Assembly (NCBI RefSeq): GCF_014842915.1
Contig: NZ_JACYXI010000005.1
Location: 186,001 to 250,000, forward strand
DNA from: Roseibium litorale
GTDB taxonomy: Bacteria; Pseudomonadota; Alphaproteobacteria; Rhizobiales; Stappiaceae
Length of the DNA stretch: 64,000 bases
Reading direction: 5' to 3'
Shown here: positions 55,122 through 64,000 of the stretch, piece after piece
How positions within the stretch are numbered: position 1 is the first letter of the stretch
Layout of the letters: each line of letters starts with the position of its first letter
The notes under the pieces: model-generated
What the model saw: only the letters and a program-made list of their open reading frames with translations
Database searches by the model: none
What the model was told of the DNA's origin: nothing
Translations under genes and position numbers: made by a program

Positions 55122-56501
55122 TCAATTCCTGCGGATAGTTTTCACATCTTCCATGATGGAGCGGGACCAGGCTGCGGCATCTTCCTGGCAGAGGCGGTCG
55201 AACATGATCTGCCAGCGGTTGCGCCGCTCTTCCAGCGGCATTGTGATGGCCCGTTGCAACCCAGCAGCCACCTCTTCGGCCGAATGCGGATTGACGATGA
55301 CGGCCTCCGGCATGCGCTCTGCCGCGCCGGCAAAGCGTGACAGAACAAGCACGCCGGGGTCTTCGGCCCGCTGGGCGGCCACATATTCCTTTGCCACAAG
55401 GTTCATACCATCCCGCAGGGGCGTGACCAGCCCGACACGGCTGACCCGATAGATCCCCGCCAGCACCCGGCGTGGAAACGACCGGGTCATGAACCGGATG
55501 GGTGTCCAGTCCAGATCCGAGAAGCGGCCATTCACATGGCCGGTCAACTCATCCAAAGCCCGGCGGATATCAATATAGGCATCCAGCTCCGAGCGGGAGG
55601 GTGGCGCCACCTGCATCATGGACACCCTGCCCCGGTTCTCCGGATAGTCCTCCAGCAGCCGCTCAAAGGCCTTGAACCGCTCTGGCAATCCCTTTGAATA
55701 GTCGATCCGGTCAACCCCGATGATCTGCTGGCGGCCGCCGAGCAGCTTTTCCAGCCGGGTCATGTTTTTGCGGGCTTCCGGTGTCATAGGGAACTTCGAG
55801 AAAGCATCCGCGTCGATGCCGATTGCATAGGCCTTCGCAATCACCACACGTCCGTTCACTCGGACATGTCCATCGCCCTCATCTACACCGCCCAGTTCCT
55901 CAATCACGAAGCGGCGGAAGTTGCTGGCGTCGCGTTCGGTCTGAAATCCGACGAGATCATAGGAGAGCATCGCCCGGACAATGCCAGCGGCATTGGGCAA
56001 AGCTGCCAGGATTTCCGGAGCCGGGAATGGAATGTGCAGGAAGAAGGCGAGAGGATTGTTCACATCCATCGCCCTCAGCGAGGCGGCGAAGGTCAAAAAG
56101 TGATAGTCATGCACCCAGATGACATCGTCATCCTGAATGAGAGGCTTCAGCCGGGTGGCAAAGCGGTCGTTGACATAACGGTAGCCCTGCTCGAACCGAT
56201 GGTCGAAATCTGCTAGATCAAGCCGGTAATGCAGCACCGGCCAGAGCGTCCGGTTGGCATAGCCCGCATAGAAGGCATCGTAGTCCGCCTGGGTCATGTC
56301 GACCTGGGCCATCTGCACGGACCGGGTCTTCTGGGTCTTCATCTGACCGAAACTGCCCTCTTCGGACACGTTTCCGCTCCAGCCAAACCAGAGCCCTCCC
56401 GTTTCCATCAAGGCATCCACCAGCGCCACGGCCAAGCCGCCGGCGCGTCCCGTATCCTTCAGTGGCCCCACACGATTCGATACGACGACGAGCCGTCCCA
56501 T
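55122..56501 (-). CDS. otsA: Alpha,alpha-trehalose-phosphate synthase OtsA
   Basis: GT20 enzyme making trehalose-6-phosphate from UDP-glucose and glucose-6-phosphate. The 459-aa product has LVVVSNRVGPLKDTGRAGGLAVAL at the N-terminus, VIWVHDYHF and FFLHIPFPAPEILAALP, the acceptor-site IGVDRIDYSKGLPERFKAFERLL, and the donor-site GLVTPLRDGMNLVAKEYVAAQ. Length is normal. It is the third gene of an otsB-GH15-otsA operon, 51 bp after the GH15 gene. Confidence 0.96.
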   Translation of the reverse strand: MGRLVVVSNRVGPLKDTGRAGGLAVALVDALMETGGLWFGWSGNVSEEGSFGQMKTQKTRSVQMAQVDMTQADYDAFYAGYANRTLWPVLHYRLDLADFDHRFEQGYRYVNDRFATRLKPLIQDDDVIWVHDYHFLTFAASLRAMDVNNPLAFFLHIPFPAPEILAALPNAAGIVRAMLSYDLVGFQTERDASNFRRFVIEELGGVDEGDGHVRVNGRVVIAKAYAIGIDADAFSKFPMTPEARKNMTRLEKLLGGRQQIIGVDRIDYSKGLPERFKAFERLLEDYPENRGRVSMMQVAPPSRSELDAYIDIRRALDELTGHVNGRFSDLDWTPIRFMTRSFPRRVLAGIYRVSRVGLVTPLRDGMNLVAKEYVAAQRAEDPGVLVLSRFAGAAERMPEAVIVNPHSAEEVAAGLQRAITMPLEERRNRWQIMFDRLCQEDAAAWSRSIMEDVKTIRRN

Positions 56502-56552
56502 AAAGATCTCCTTTGTTGCTTCAAACCATGATCCCGGCGGTTGCCCGAATCC

Positions 56553-58361
56553 TTAGATAACGCTCTCCCAACCAGCGCTGAGGCGCATGGCCCCGTTGAT
56601 GATGCCGACCATCGAATAGGTCTGCGGGAAGTTGCCCCACAGCTCGCCCGTCGAAGGCGTCGTGTCTTCGGACAGAAGTCCCACGTGATTGCGGCACGAG
56701 AGCATGGTCTCGTAAATCTCGCGGGCCTCTTCCTTGCGGCCGATCCGGGCCAGAGCGTCGATGTACCAGAAGGTACAAATATTGAAGGCGTTCTCCGGCG
56801 TGCCGAAGTCATCCGCCGCCCGGTAGCGGAACAGATGATTGCCCCTGCGCAGCTCCGCACCGATCTTGTCGACCGTCGCGATGAACCGCGGATCTTTCGG
56901 CGGCAGGAAACCGACTTCTGCCATGAGAAGCAGGCTCGCATCCAGATCGGATCCTTCAAAGCTCTCGACAAACGCCCCCTTCTCTTCGCTCCAGCCCCTG
57001 TCGCAGATAACCGCATGGATCTTCTCGGCCCGCTCGCGCCAGTATCTTGCCCGGTCTTCGAGAGCAAAGTTCTGCGCGATGTTGGCGAGACGGTCACACG
57101 CTGCCCAGCACATCAGGGAGGATGATGTATGAACGCGCGCGCGGGTTCGAAGTTCCCAAATTCCTGCATCTGGCTGGTCATGCATGGCAAAAGCCCGCTC
57201 GCCCACCTGTTCCAGACGGCGGAAATCATCCAGTCCCGGCTGATGCAGCATGCGCTTGTCGAAGAAGGCCTGCGCCGCGCCCAGCACGATCTGACCATAA
57301 ACGTCGTGCTGGAAATGCTCGTAGGCCTGGTTGCCGACCCGGACCGGTCCATTGCCGCGATAGCCGGGCAGATCAACAAATTCCTCGACCAGCTTTTCCT
57401 CAAGACCGATACCGAACAAGGGCTGAACGTGACCGCCATGGGTCACCGCCGCGATGTTGTTCAGGTAACGGAGATAATTCTCCATGGTCTCCATTTCGGA
57501 GAGGGAATTCAGCGCCCGGACCACGAAGAAGGCATCCCGGATCCAGCAATAGCGGTAGTCCCAGTTGCGCTCCGTTCCCGAAGCTTCCGGAATCGAGGTC
57601 GTGGCTGCCGCGATGATGGCACCCGTTTCCTCATAGGTGCAGAGCTTCAGGGTGATCGCCGCCCGGATGACAGCTTCCTGATATTCGAGCGGCAAACCGA
57701 GACGGCGCGTCCAGTGGCGCCACTGCAGCTCCGTGCTTTCCTCAAAGTCCCGGCACAGACGTTCCGGATTGTCGGTCAGCGTCTCATCCGGCCCGAGATA
57801 GAAGGACATGGGTCCATCCAGCAGGAAGGGCGTCTCGTTGCGGACATAGGTGATCGATCCGTTGGTCGTCAGACGCACGGTCAGGCCATTGCCGACCCAG
57901 CGCACATGGTTCGAGCCATAGGTCTGGTCAGGAACCCGCTCGCCCCAGGCAAAGCGCGGACGGCAGCGCACCCGGATGCGCGGATGGCCGGACAGGGGCC
58001 GCACCCGCCGCACGATGGCGGTCGGGCGGAACATCCTCCCTTTGGCGGTGAAGCGCGGGCAGAAATCCGTGATTTCGATGGAGTTGCCTTCATCATCGAA
58101 GACGCGCGTCTTCACGATGGCAGTGTTCGGAACATATTCCTGTTCGGAGCGGGTGGCGCCATTCAGCTCGATGGAGAATGATCCATCTCCCTCTTCTCCG
58201 CGGGTGCCAAGAATGGAATGGAATACGGGCTCGCCATCAAAGCGCGGCAGGCAGCACCAGACAAGCGACCCCATCTTGTCGACCAGCGCATTGATCGAGC
58301 AATTGCCGATCATCGCCAGATCCAGCGAACTCTGCATCTTTACGGGCGGCGTCCACACCAT
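56553..58361 (-). CDS. Glycoside hydrolase family 15 protein (glucoamylase/trehalase-like)
   Basis: A 602-aa GH15-type (alpha/alpha)6-barrel protein: an N-terminal beta-sandwich domain (about 1-230, beginning IGNCSINALVDKMGSLVWCCLPRFDG) and the catalytic barrel with NWDYRYCWIRDAFFVVRAL, whose WIRD is the substrate-binding signature, and a C-terminal LLSEDTTPSTGELWGNFPQTYSMVG. No signal peptide, so cytoplasmic. Embedded between otsB (3 bp upstream) and otsA, so it probably acts on trehalose or related alpha-glucosides. Some bacterial GH15 members are trehalases; this is an inference from context. Confidence 0.9.
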   Translation of the reverse strand: MVWTPPVKMQSSLDLAMIGNCSINALVDKMGSLVWCCLPRFDGEPVFHSILGTRGEEGDGSFSIELNGATRSEQEYVPNTAIVKTRVFDDEGNSIEITDFCPRFTAKGRMFRPTAIVRRVRPLSGHPRIRVRCRPRFAWGERVPDQTYGSNHVRWVGNGLTVRLTTNGSITYVRNETPFLLDGPMSFYLGPDETLTDNPERLCRDFEESTELQWRHWTRRLGLPLEYQEAVIRAAITLKLCTYEETGAIIAAATTSIPEASGTERNWDYRYCWIRDAFFVVRALNSLSEMETMENYLRYLNNIAAVTHGGHVQPLFGIGLEEKLVEEFVDLPGYRGNGPVRVGNQAYEHFQHDVYGQIVLGAAQAFFDKRMLHQPGLDDFRRLEQVGERAFAMHDQPDAGIWELRTRARVHTSSSLMCWAACDRLANIAQNFALEDRARYWRERAEKIHAVICDRGWSEEKGAFVESFEGSDLDASLLLMAEVGFLPPKDPRFIATVDKIGAELRRGNHLFRYRAADDFGTPENAFNICTFWYIDALARIGRKEEAREIYETMLSCRNHVGLLSEDTTPSTGELWGNFPQTYSMVGIINGAMRLSAGWESVI

Positions 58362-58364
58362 GTT

Positions 58365-59123
58365 TTATCTCTCCTGCTGCGGGCGGGCGTCTTCCAGAGC
58401 ATCCCGGCCAGCCTGAAGCCATTCCAGAACAGCGGTCACATTGGCCAGGCGGAACCTGGCGCAAGTCGGGCCATCGCCGACCTTGATACCGAAACCGCCA
58501 CCGGCATTGGCTGCCGACAATCCATCTTCATCGGTCACGTCATCACCTATGAAAACCGGACGGCGCCCGCTAAAGGGTTCACGCTCCATAAAGCCGCGCA
58601 AGGCAGTGCCCTTGTCGCGCCCTTTCGGCTTGGCCTCAGCCACCATTTTTCCGTGAACCATGTGCAGGTCCGGCAGCAGGCTGAGAGTGCGGGTCATGAA
58701 ATCCACCACCTCTGCCTCAAGCTCCGGTACGGCGCGATAATGAAGAGCGATGGCTGGCCCCTTGTCTTCCAGCGTAACGCCCCGCTCCAGAAGACCGGAC
58801 CCGGCGATGTGGTGCGCCAGACGGGTAATCTGGTTGTCCGGCGGCGACGATAAGACCTTGCCGCCCGGCGCATCCCGCTGCTCCAGACCATGAAGTCCGG
58901 CGGCGGGCAGGCGGACGGGCTGGAGAAAGGCATCAATCTGCTCAACCGGGCGGCCGGAAACCACGGCAACAGCCCCGCCGAGCAGGTCTTGCAAAGACAC
59001 CAGAACATCTGAAAGTGAAGGGTCGACGCGAACGTCTTGCGGGCGCGCCGCAAGCTCCACGAGGGTTCCGTCGAAATCGAGAAACAGAGCCATGTCCGGC
59101 TCAAGGTGCGGCAAATCCGTCAT
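58365..59123 (-). CDS. otsB: Trehalose-6-phosphate phosphatase OtsB
   Basis: HAD-superfamily phosphatase that dephosphorylates trehalose-6-phosphate. The 252-aa product has the HAD motif I nucleophile in ALFLDFDGTLVELA, motif II VAVVSGRPVEQI, and motif IV FIGDDVTDEDGL. An AGGAAG ribosome-binding site precedes the ATG. It is the first gene of the operon otsB-GH15-otsA. Confidence 0.95.
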   Translation of the reverse strand: MTDLPHLEPDMALFLDFDGTLVELAARPQDVRVDPSLSDVLVSLQDLLGGAVAVVSGRPVEQIDAFLQPVRLPAAGLHGLEQRDAPGGKVLSSPPDNQITRLAHHIAGSGLLERGVTLEDKGPAIALHYRAVPELEAEVVDFMTRTLSLLPDLHMVHGKMVAEAKPKGRDKGTALRGFMEREPFSGRRPVFIGDDVTDEDGLSAANAGGGFGIKVGDGPTCARFRLANVTAVLEWLQAGRDALEDARPQQER

Positions 59124-59272
59124 GCTTCCTGTTCTAGGGTCTGGGCTGTCCTGAAAAAAGCCCCCAGAGCGGATTTTGCTGGCATCAGCTGCCGAAATTG
59201 GCAGCAGACCTGCCAGATGCCCCGAAAGGCAGGCTGCCCGCGCACAGGAAAGGGCGCGCGGGCAAAGGACCG

Positions 59273-60583
59273 TCAGACGTAACGGTTGACCACGTTCTCC
59301 AGGTATTCCTGGCGGCCAGAGCGCGGTTCCGGATTGATGTTGTCGCGCTCGACCCGGGCGGCAATGTCCTCAAGCGAGGTTTCGCCCTTCAGCATCTTCT
59401 GGGCTTCGGCGCTGTTCCAGCCGGCATAACGCTCGTCCAGCGGCTTCTGCAGAGCGCCGTCCTCGATCATCTTGGCCGCAGCCTTCAGGCCCCGTGCGCA
59501 GCAGTCCATACCGCCGATGTGGCCGTAGAGCAGGTCTTCGGCGACCAGCGACTGGCGGCGCAGCTTGGCGTCGAAATTGGTACCGCCGGTGGTGAAGCCG
59601 CCAGCCTTCAGAACCTGGTAATAGGCCAGCGCCATTTCCGGAACATTGTTCGGGAACTGGTCCGTGTCCCAGCCCGACTGATAGTCGTTCCGGTTCATGT
59701 CGATGGAGCCGAAGATGCCCAGAGCATTCGCCATGGCCAGCTCATGCTCGAAGGTGTGACCAGCGAGGATCGCGTGACCCTGCTCGATGTTCATCTTCAC
59801 TTCATTTTCCAGGCCATACTTCTTCAGGAAGCCGTAGACCGTCGCGACGTCATAGTCGTACTGGTGCTTGGTCGGCTCCTGCGGCTTCGGCTCGACCAGG
59901 ATCGCGCCCTTGAAGCCGATCTTGTGCTTGTAGTCGACGACCATGTGCAGCATGCGCGCCATCTGGTCGAACTCACGGGTCAGATCCGTGTTGAGCAGGG
60001 TTTCATAGCCCTCGCGGCCGCCCCACAGAACGTAGTTCTCGCCGCCCAGCTTCTGCGTGGCATCCATGCAGGTCTTGATGGTTGCCGCCGAGTAGGCAAA
60101 CACATCCGGATCCGGGTTGGTGGCAGCACCGGACATGAAGCGGCGGTTGGAGAAGAGGTTCGCCGTGCCCCAGAGCAGCTTGACGCCGGTTTCTTCCTGC
60201 TTCTGCGCGAAATAATCGACGATCTCGTTCAGGTTCCGGGTGTTTTCGGCAAAGGTTGCCCCTTCCGGACGCACGTCGGCGTCATGGAAGCAGTAATAGG
60301 GCGCGCCGAGCAGGCTGAACATTTCAAAGGCCACATCGGCCTTCAGCTTGGCCTTGGCCATGCCGTCGCCATACCAGGGGCGGTCGAAGGTGCGCCCGCC
60401 GAACGGGTCGCCGCCTTCCCAGGCCAGCGTGTGCCAATAGGCAACGGCAAAACGCAGATGGTCTTCCATCCGCTTGCCGAGCACGACTTCGTCCGGATTG
60501 TAGAAGCGGAACGCCAGCGGATTTGTGCTGTCCGGGCCTTCATACTTGATCTTGGCGATATCGCCGAAAAATCCAGTGCTCAT
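59273..60583 (-). CDS. xylA: Xylose isomerase
   Basis: Converts D-xylose to D-xylulose in the cytoplasm. The 436-aa product starts [16 protein letters not shown] and has the family motifs [18 protein letters not shown], the metal-site [16 protein letters not shown], and GSIDMNRND. The ATG at 60583 follows AAGGAG; an in-frame start 78 bases upstream overlaps xylB and is not family-like. It is the last gene of the xyl operon, 10 bp after xylB. Confidence 0.97.
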   Translation of the reverse strand: MSTGFFGDIAKIKYEGPDSTNPLAFRFYNPDEVVLGKRMEDHLRFAVAYWHTLAWEGGDPFGGRTFDRPWYGDGMAKAKLKADVAFEMFSLLGAPYYCFHDADVRPEGATFAENTRNLNEIVDYFAQKQEETGVKLLWGTANLFSNRRFMSGAATNPDPDVFAYSAATIKTCMDATQKLGGENYVLWGGREGYETLLNTDLTREFDQMARMLHMVVDYKHKIGFKGAILVEPKPQEPTKHQYDYDVATVYGFLKKYGLENEVKMNIEQGHAILAGHTFEHELAMANALGIFGSIDMNRNDYQSGWDTDQFPNNVPEMALAYYQVLKAGGFTTGGTNFDAKLRRQSLVAEDLLYGHIGGMDCCARGLKAAAKMIEDGALQKPLDERYAGWNSAEAQKMLKGETSLEDIAARVERDNINPEPRSGRQEYLENVVNRYV

Positions 60584-60593
60584 GGGTATCTCC

Positions 60594-62045
60594 TTAAAAA
60601 CCGGCCTGCTTGAGAGCCGGGTAGAGGGTGCGCCAGCGGGCATGAGCGTCGCCGTAGGCACGTGTCAGGTTGGGATTGGGTTCTATGCTGAGACGCATCG
60701 GGGGCTGGGCGAAAACGCCGTCGAGACTGCCGGTCGCTGCCGCCTGACCGAGACGGGCTGCGCCAAGCGAAGCGCCGAAGTCACCATCTGCGGGCACATC
60801 GACCACAACATTCAGAAGGCTCGCGATGATTTCCAGCCACACGGTGGAGCGCGAGCCACCGCCGACTGCGGTCACCCGTTCCACGCGGGTTCCGGCAACG
60901 GCAAGCGCGTCCAGGCAGTCTTTCAAGGCAAAGGCAACACCATCCAGAACCGCATGGGTCAGATTGGCCGCTTCCGTGCCGTGGGAAATGCCATAGAAGC
61001 CCGCGCGGATGCCAACATCGTTGTGCGGTGTCCTTTCGCCGCCGAGATACGGCAGGAACAGAACGTCCGACGGACCGGTGACGGATCCGAGCGCGCCCGT
61101 TAGCGCCGATGGCGTCTGCCCCATGGTTCCAGCCAGCCAGTTCAAGCTGTCGGTCGCAGACAGGATCACACCCATCTGGTGCCAGGTGTCCGGCACGGCG
61201 TGACAGAAGGCATGAACCGCGTTGCCGACATTGGGCGAGAACCGGTCATTGGAGACGAACAGAACGCCGGATGTGCCAAGAGAAACAAAGCCGGTGCCTG
61301 GCGCGATCGCCCCGACACCGCAGGCCGAAGCCGCATTGTCGCCGCCGCCGCCAGCCACCACGGGCGCGGAGGCAAATCCCCAGCGGCTGCACAGTTCACG
61401 ACGGACGGTTCCGGAGACTTCGGAGCCTTCGACCAGGCGCGGCATATGATCCCGGGTCAGCCCGGTGGCTTCCAGCAGCGGCTCGGACCAGTCGCGCTTG
61501 GCCACATCCAGCCAGAGCGTGCCGGCACTGTCGGACATATCGCCCGCATGCTCACCGGTGAGCTTCAACCGGACATAGTCCTTGGGCAGCAGAACCTTGG
61601 CGGTCTTCTTGAAGACATCCGGCTCGTTCTCGCGCACCCATTGCAGTTTCGGCGCGGTAAAGCCCGGCATGACCCGGTTGCCGCCGAGAGACAGGAACTT
61701 CGGTTCTCTCTCTTCCAGCTCGGCACATTGCGCGGCAGAACGGCCATCGTTCCAGAGAATGCAGGGACGCAGTGGCTTGTCGTCGTCGCCAAGCAGGGTC
61801 GCGCCATGCATGTGACCGGACAGGCCGATGCCCTTCACGGCAGCCATTTCAGCGGAAGCTGCGGCTGCCAGCTCATCCAAGGCCGCTTCACAGGCGGTCC
61901 ACCAGCTCTCCGGGTCCTGTTCGGACCAGGAAGGATGCGGCCGCTGGACGGTCAACTCGGACGAAGCCTGGGCAACAAGCTTCTGGTTCTCATCCAGAAG
62001 GATCGCCTTGACCGAACTCGTCCCAATATCGAGACCGATATACAT
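60594..62045 (-). CDS. xylB: Xylulokinase
   Basis: FGGY-family carbohydrate kinase phosphorylating D-xylulose. The 483-aa product has [31 protein letters not shown], and the FGGY signature regions [16 protein letters not shown] and [19 protein letters not shown]. Coupled closely to xylA (10 bp). The 114-bp gap to the upstream transporter gene is compatible with one transcript. Confidence 0.96.
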   Translation of the reverse strand: MYIGLDIGTSSVKAILLDENQKLVAQASSELTVQRPHPSWSEQDPESWWTACEAALDELAAAASAEMAAVKGIGLSGHMHGATLLGDDDKPLRPCILWNDGRSAAQCAELEEREPKFLSLGGNRVMPGFTAPKLQWVRENEPDVFKKTAKVLLPKDYVRLKLTGEHAGDMSDSAGTLWLDVAKRDWSEPLLEATGLTRDHMPRLVEGSEVSGTVRRELCSRWGFASAPVVAGGGGDNAASACGVGAIAPGTGFVSLGTSGVLFVSNDRFSPNVGNAVHAFCHAVPDTWHQMGVILSATDSLNWLAGTMGQTPSALTGALGSVTGPSDVLFLPYLGGERTPHNDVGIRAGFYGISHGTEAANLTHAVLDGVAFALKDCLDALAVAGTRVERVTAVGGGSRSTVWLEIIASLLNVVVDVPADGDFGASLGAARLGQAAATGSLDGVFAQPPMRLSIEPNPNLTRAYGDAHARWRTLYPALKQAGF

Positions 62046-62159
62046 GAGGTACGTCCCTCAGATTTAGATCAGAAAAAGGTGCCGATGGAGGCCCACCGGC
62101 ACCGGTTGCTTTTCCGCCTCCCGCCCTTGCGCTGTCAAGCACGGACAGGAAAGGCCGGC

Positions 62160-62948
62160 TCAGTCAGCCAGAACCTCATCGGTCAACGCTCCAGGCCCCG
62201 GGGTTGCGCCCGGGGGGCACTTGCCCAGAATGATCATGCCCAGAACGTCATCATCGGTCACATCCGTCGTCTTCGCCGTCCCGACCAGCTGACCGTTTTT
62301 CATCACGGCAATCCGGTCACAGAGCTTGAAGACGTCGTGAATGTCATGGCTGATCAGGAAGATCCCGAGGCCCTGCTTCTTCAGTTCCTCGATCAGCTCC
62401 GCCACCATCTGGGTTTCGTGAACCCCGAGAGCAGCTGTTGGCTCATCCATGATCAGGATGCGGGCGTTGAAATAAACCGCGCGGGCAATCGCGACAGACT
62501 GGCGCTGACCACCGGACAGGGCTTTCACCGGCGCATGGAACTTTTTGAAGTTCGGGTTGAGCCGGCCCATGATCTTGCGGGTTTCCGCTTCCATGCGGTC
62601 GTCATCGACGAAGCCAAGCGGCGTCGTCAGCTCACGGCCGAGGAAGAGGTTCGACGCCGCATCAAGGTTATCCGCCAGCGCAAGCGTCTGGTAGATCGTC
62701 TCGATGTTATAGGACCGGGCATCGCGCGGGCTGTGGATCGTGGCAGGCTTGCCGTCGATCAGGATTTCGCCGCTGTCCTGCCGGTAAGCGCCGGACAGGA
62801 TCTTGATCAGCGTCGACTTGCCGGCACCGTTGTGGCCCAGAAGGCCTACCACTTCGCCAGGGTAAAGATCGACGGATACGTGATCGACAGCGTGCACCCC
62901 GCCAAAGGCGATGCAGATGTCTTTCATTTCGACCAGGGGAGTTGTCAT
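62160..62948 (-). CDS. xylG: Sugar ABC transporter ATP-binding protein (XylG-like, single NBD)
   Basis: A 262-aa ATPase of a carbohydrate-uptake ABC importer: Walker [19 protein letters not shown]-loop, signature [16 protein letters not shown], Walker [12 protein letters not shown]. It has one nucleotide-binding domain, whereas enteric XylG has two, as with FrcA-type rhizobial sugar ATPases. It is followed by xylB-xylA and preceded 4 bp upstream by the permease gene, so xylose is the likely substrate. Confidence 0.9.
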   Translation of the reverse strand: MTTPLVEMKDICIAFGGVHAVDHVSVDLYPGEVVGLLGHNGAGKSTLIKILSGAYRQDSGEILIDGKPATIHSPRDARSYNIETIYQTLALADNLDAASNLFLGRELTTPLGFVDDDRMEAETRKIMGRLNPNFKKFHAPVKALSGGQRQSVAIARAVYFNARILIMDEPTAALGVHETQMVAELIEELKKQGLGIFLISHDIHDVFKLCDRIAVMKNGQLVGTAKTTDVTDDDVLGMIILGKCPPGATPGPGALTDEVLAD

Positions 62949-62952
62949 AGGA

Positions 62953-64000
62953 TCAGGCTCCCGTGCGCTTGCGGTAAATGATGTCGATGAAGACGGCGAC
63001 GACCAGAACGATGCCGACGACGATGTTCTGGAGCGGCGCGTCGACGCCGACCATGGCCATGCCGGACTGCAGCGACTGCATGATCAGGGCGCCGAGAATG
63101 GCCCCATAAATCGTGCCGACGCCACCTGCGAGAGCCGTCCCACCGATCACGGCAGCAGCAATCACGCGCAGTTCGTCGAGCGTGCCGATGTCGTTGGTCG
63201 AGAAGCCAAGACGGGCAGCGGCCACGGCAGCTGCGAGAGCGCTAAGGCCTCCCATCAGGGCGAATACCTTGACCGTCAGGAAACGCGTGTTAATGCCCGA
63301 CAGTTCAGCTGCGTCCGGGTTGCCGCCGGTCGCGAAGATGTAACGGCCAAGACGCGTGCGCTGAGCGACAACCGTCATGACGACGGCAACGGCAATCAGC
63401 AGCAGCACCGAATAAGGGATGCCATAGCCCATGGTGTAGCCATCCGGCATGGTCTGCCCCTTGGCCTCGAACATCCGTGCCAGCTTGGCGGACGGAATTT
63501 CATAGGCATTGAGCAGCGCCACAAAGCCGAGAATGGCCGCTGACATCATGCCAGTCAGCGTCAGCTCCGCCCAAACGGGCTTGATCGGGAAGCCATGAGA
63601 CTGCTTGCGATTGCGGGAGGCGTACTGAAGACCAATGACGGCGAGCGTGGCCAGGATGCCAACAACCCAGGAGGCCGTGGTGCCAAGCGTGCCGTCGATG
63701 CCGCCGATCTTGACGAAGGTTTCGTCGAGCGGGCCAATCGTCTGACCATCGGTAATGAACCAGGCCACGTTGCGCCAGACCAGAAGGCCGCCGAGCGTCA
63801 CGATGAAAGCGGGGATGCCGAGATACCCGACCAGCCAGCCCTGAAAAGCGCCGATCAGCACACCAACGATCACGCCGGCCACAATGGCCAGGATCCAGAT
63901 CGCCGGATTGCCGAGCCCCATCATCGGGGGCAGGATTTGCGTTTGCATGACCGCCATGACGGCAGCCACCGTCGCCAGCAGCGAGCCGACCGACAGGTCG
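62953..64000 (-). CDS. xylH: Sugar ABC transporter permease (XylH-like), 5' end beyond window
   Basis: A partial gene: the frame stays open to the right edge and reads [14 protein letters not shown] there, which belongs to the conserved GIDLSVGS motif normally about 60-80 residues into such permeases. The visible 349 codons have eight or so hydrophobic helices, a longer cytoplasmic insert ([12 protein letters not shown]) typical of XylH, and [32 protein letters not shown], the EAA-like permease loop. The missing upstream gene is probably the periplasmic xylose-binding protein. Confidence 0.9.
   Translation of the reverse strand, partial: DLSVGSLLATVAAVMAVMQTQILPPMMGLGNPAIWILAIVAGVIVGVLIGAFQGWLVGYLGIPAFIVTLGGLLVWRNVAWFITDGQTIGPLDETFVKIGGIDGTLGTTASWVVGILATLAVIGLQYASRNRKQSHGFPIKPVWAELTLTGMMSAAILGFVALLNAYEIPSAKLARMFEAKGQTMPDGYTMGYGIPYSVLLLIAVAVVMTVVAQRTRLGRYIFATGGNPDAAELSGINTRFLTVKVFALMGGLSALAAAVAAARLGFSTNDIGTLDELRVIAAAVIGGTALAGGVGTIYGAILGALIMQSLQSGMAMVGVDAPLQNIVVGIVLVVAVFIDIIYRKRTGA

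Overview
The window looks like a chromosomal segment of a marine-type alphaproteobacterium of the Rhizobiales, most likely a Stappiaceae relative (Roseibium/Labrenzia-like). That placement is inferred from protein flavour and from the core block dnaK / ubiB-ubiE / mutM / enoyl-CoA hydratase / gyrB / recF / dnaN / dnaA / rpsT; no database search was possible.

Layout. 1-18.2 kb is conserved core: dnaK with an RpoH-like promoter, alkB, a MITE-like palindromic repeat, ubiB-ubiE, mutM, enoyl-CoA hydratase, a degenerate GGDEF-EAL protein, then gyrB, recF, dnaN, dnaA and rpsT. A candidate small RNA with its own promoter and terminator lies at about 18.5-18.7 kb. tRNA-Arg(CCG) follows at 19.07 kb.

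19.14-40.31 kb is a probable genomic island of about 21 kb. The last bases of tRNA-Arg plus three T's (12 bp) recur exactly at 40,300-40,311, as expected for attL/attR, but no integrase is visible. The island starts with a dead IS481-type element (five in-frame stops) and an AT-rich stretch. It then carries one co-directional gene train: a SARP/BTAD-type regulator, a CcdA-like membrane protein, two very small ORFs, and all five genes of the minimal enediyne polyketide cassette. These are UnbL (DUF1702), UnbV (FG-GAP plus ASPIC/UnbV), UnbU (RnfD-like membrane protein), PKSE (KS-AT-ACP-KR-DH-PPTase, 1899 aa) and the TEBC hotdog thioesterase. A subtilisin-like protease, translationally coupled to unbU, and an unknown 304-aa protein sit inside the cassette between unbU and the PKSE gene. 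An AraC-type regulator, an unknown 473-aa protein and a second UbiB/ABC1-type kinase follow. No enediyne tailoring, halogenation, sugar or known self-resistance gene is visible. The locus therefore encodes the warhead-type polyene machinery with an unfamiliar set of partners, and it is the main candidate for an undescribed system.

40.4-64 kb returns to ordinary or accessory metabolism. It holds a LysR regulator diverging from a Tat-exported DAPG/phloretin-hydrolase-like enzyme, a 570-bp non-coding stretch with promoter-like and structured elements, and a surface-glycan block (GT4, GT2, GT11, GT10, hexapeptide acetyltransferase). Next come a YegS-like lipid kinase, LysR/glutaryl-CoA dehydrogenase, an FAD amino-acid oxidase-like protein, an N-formylglutamate amidohydrolase and a class V aminotransferase. 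The segment ends with a trehalose operon (otsB-GH15-otsA) and a D-xylose operon (xylH-xylG-xylB-xylA) that runs off the right edge.
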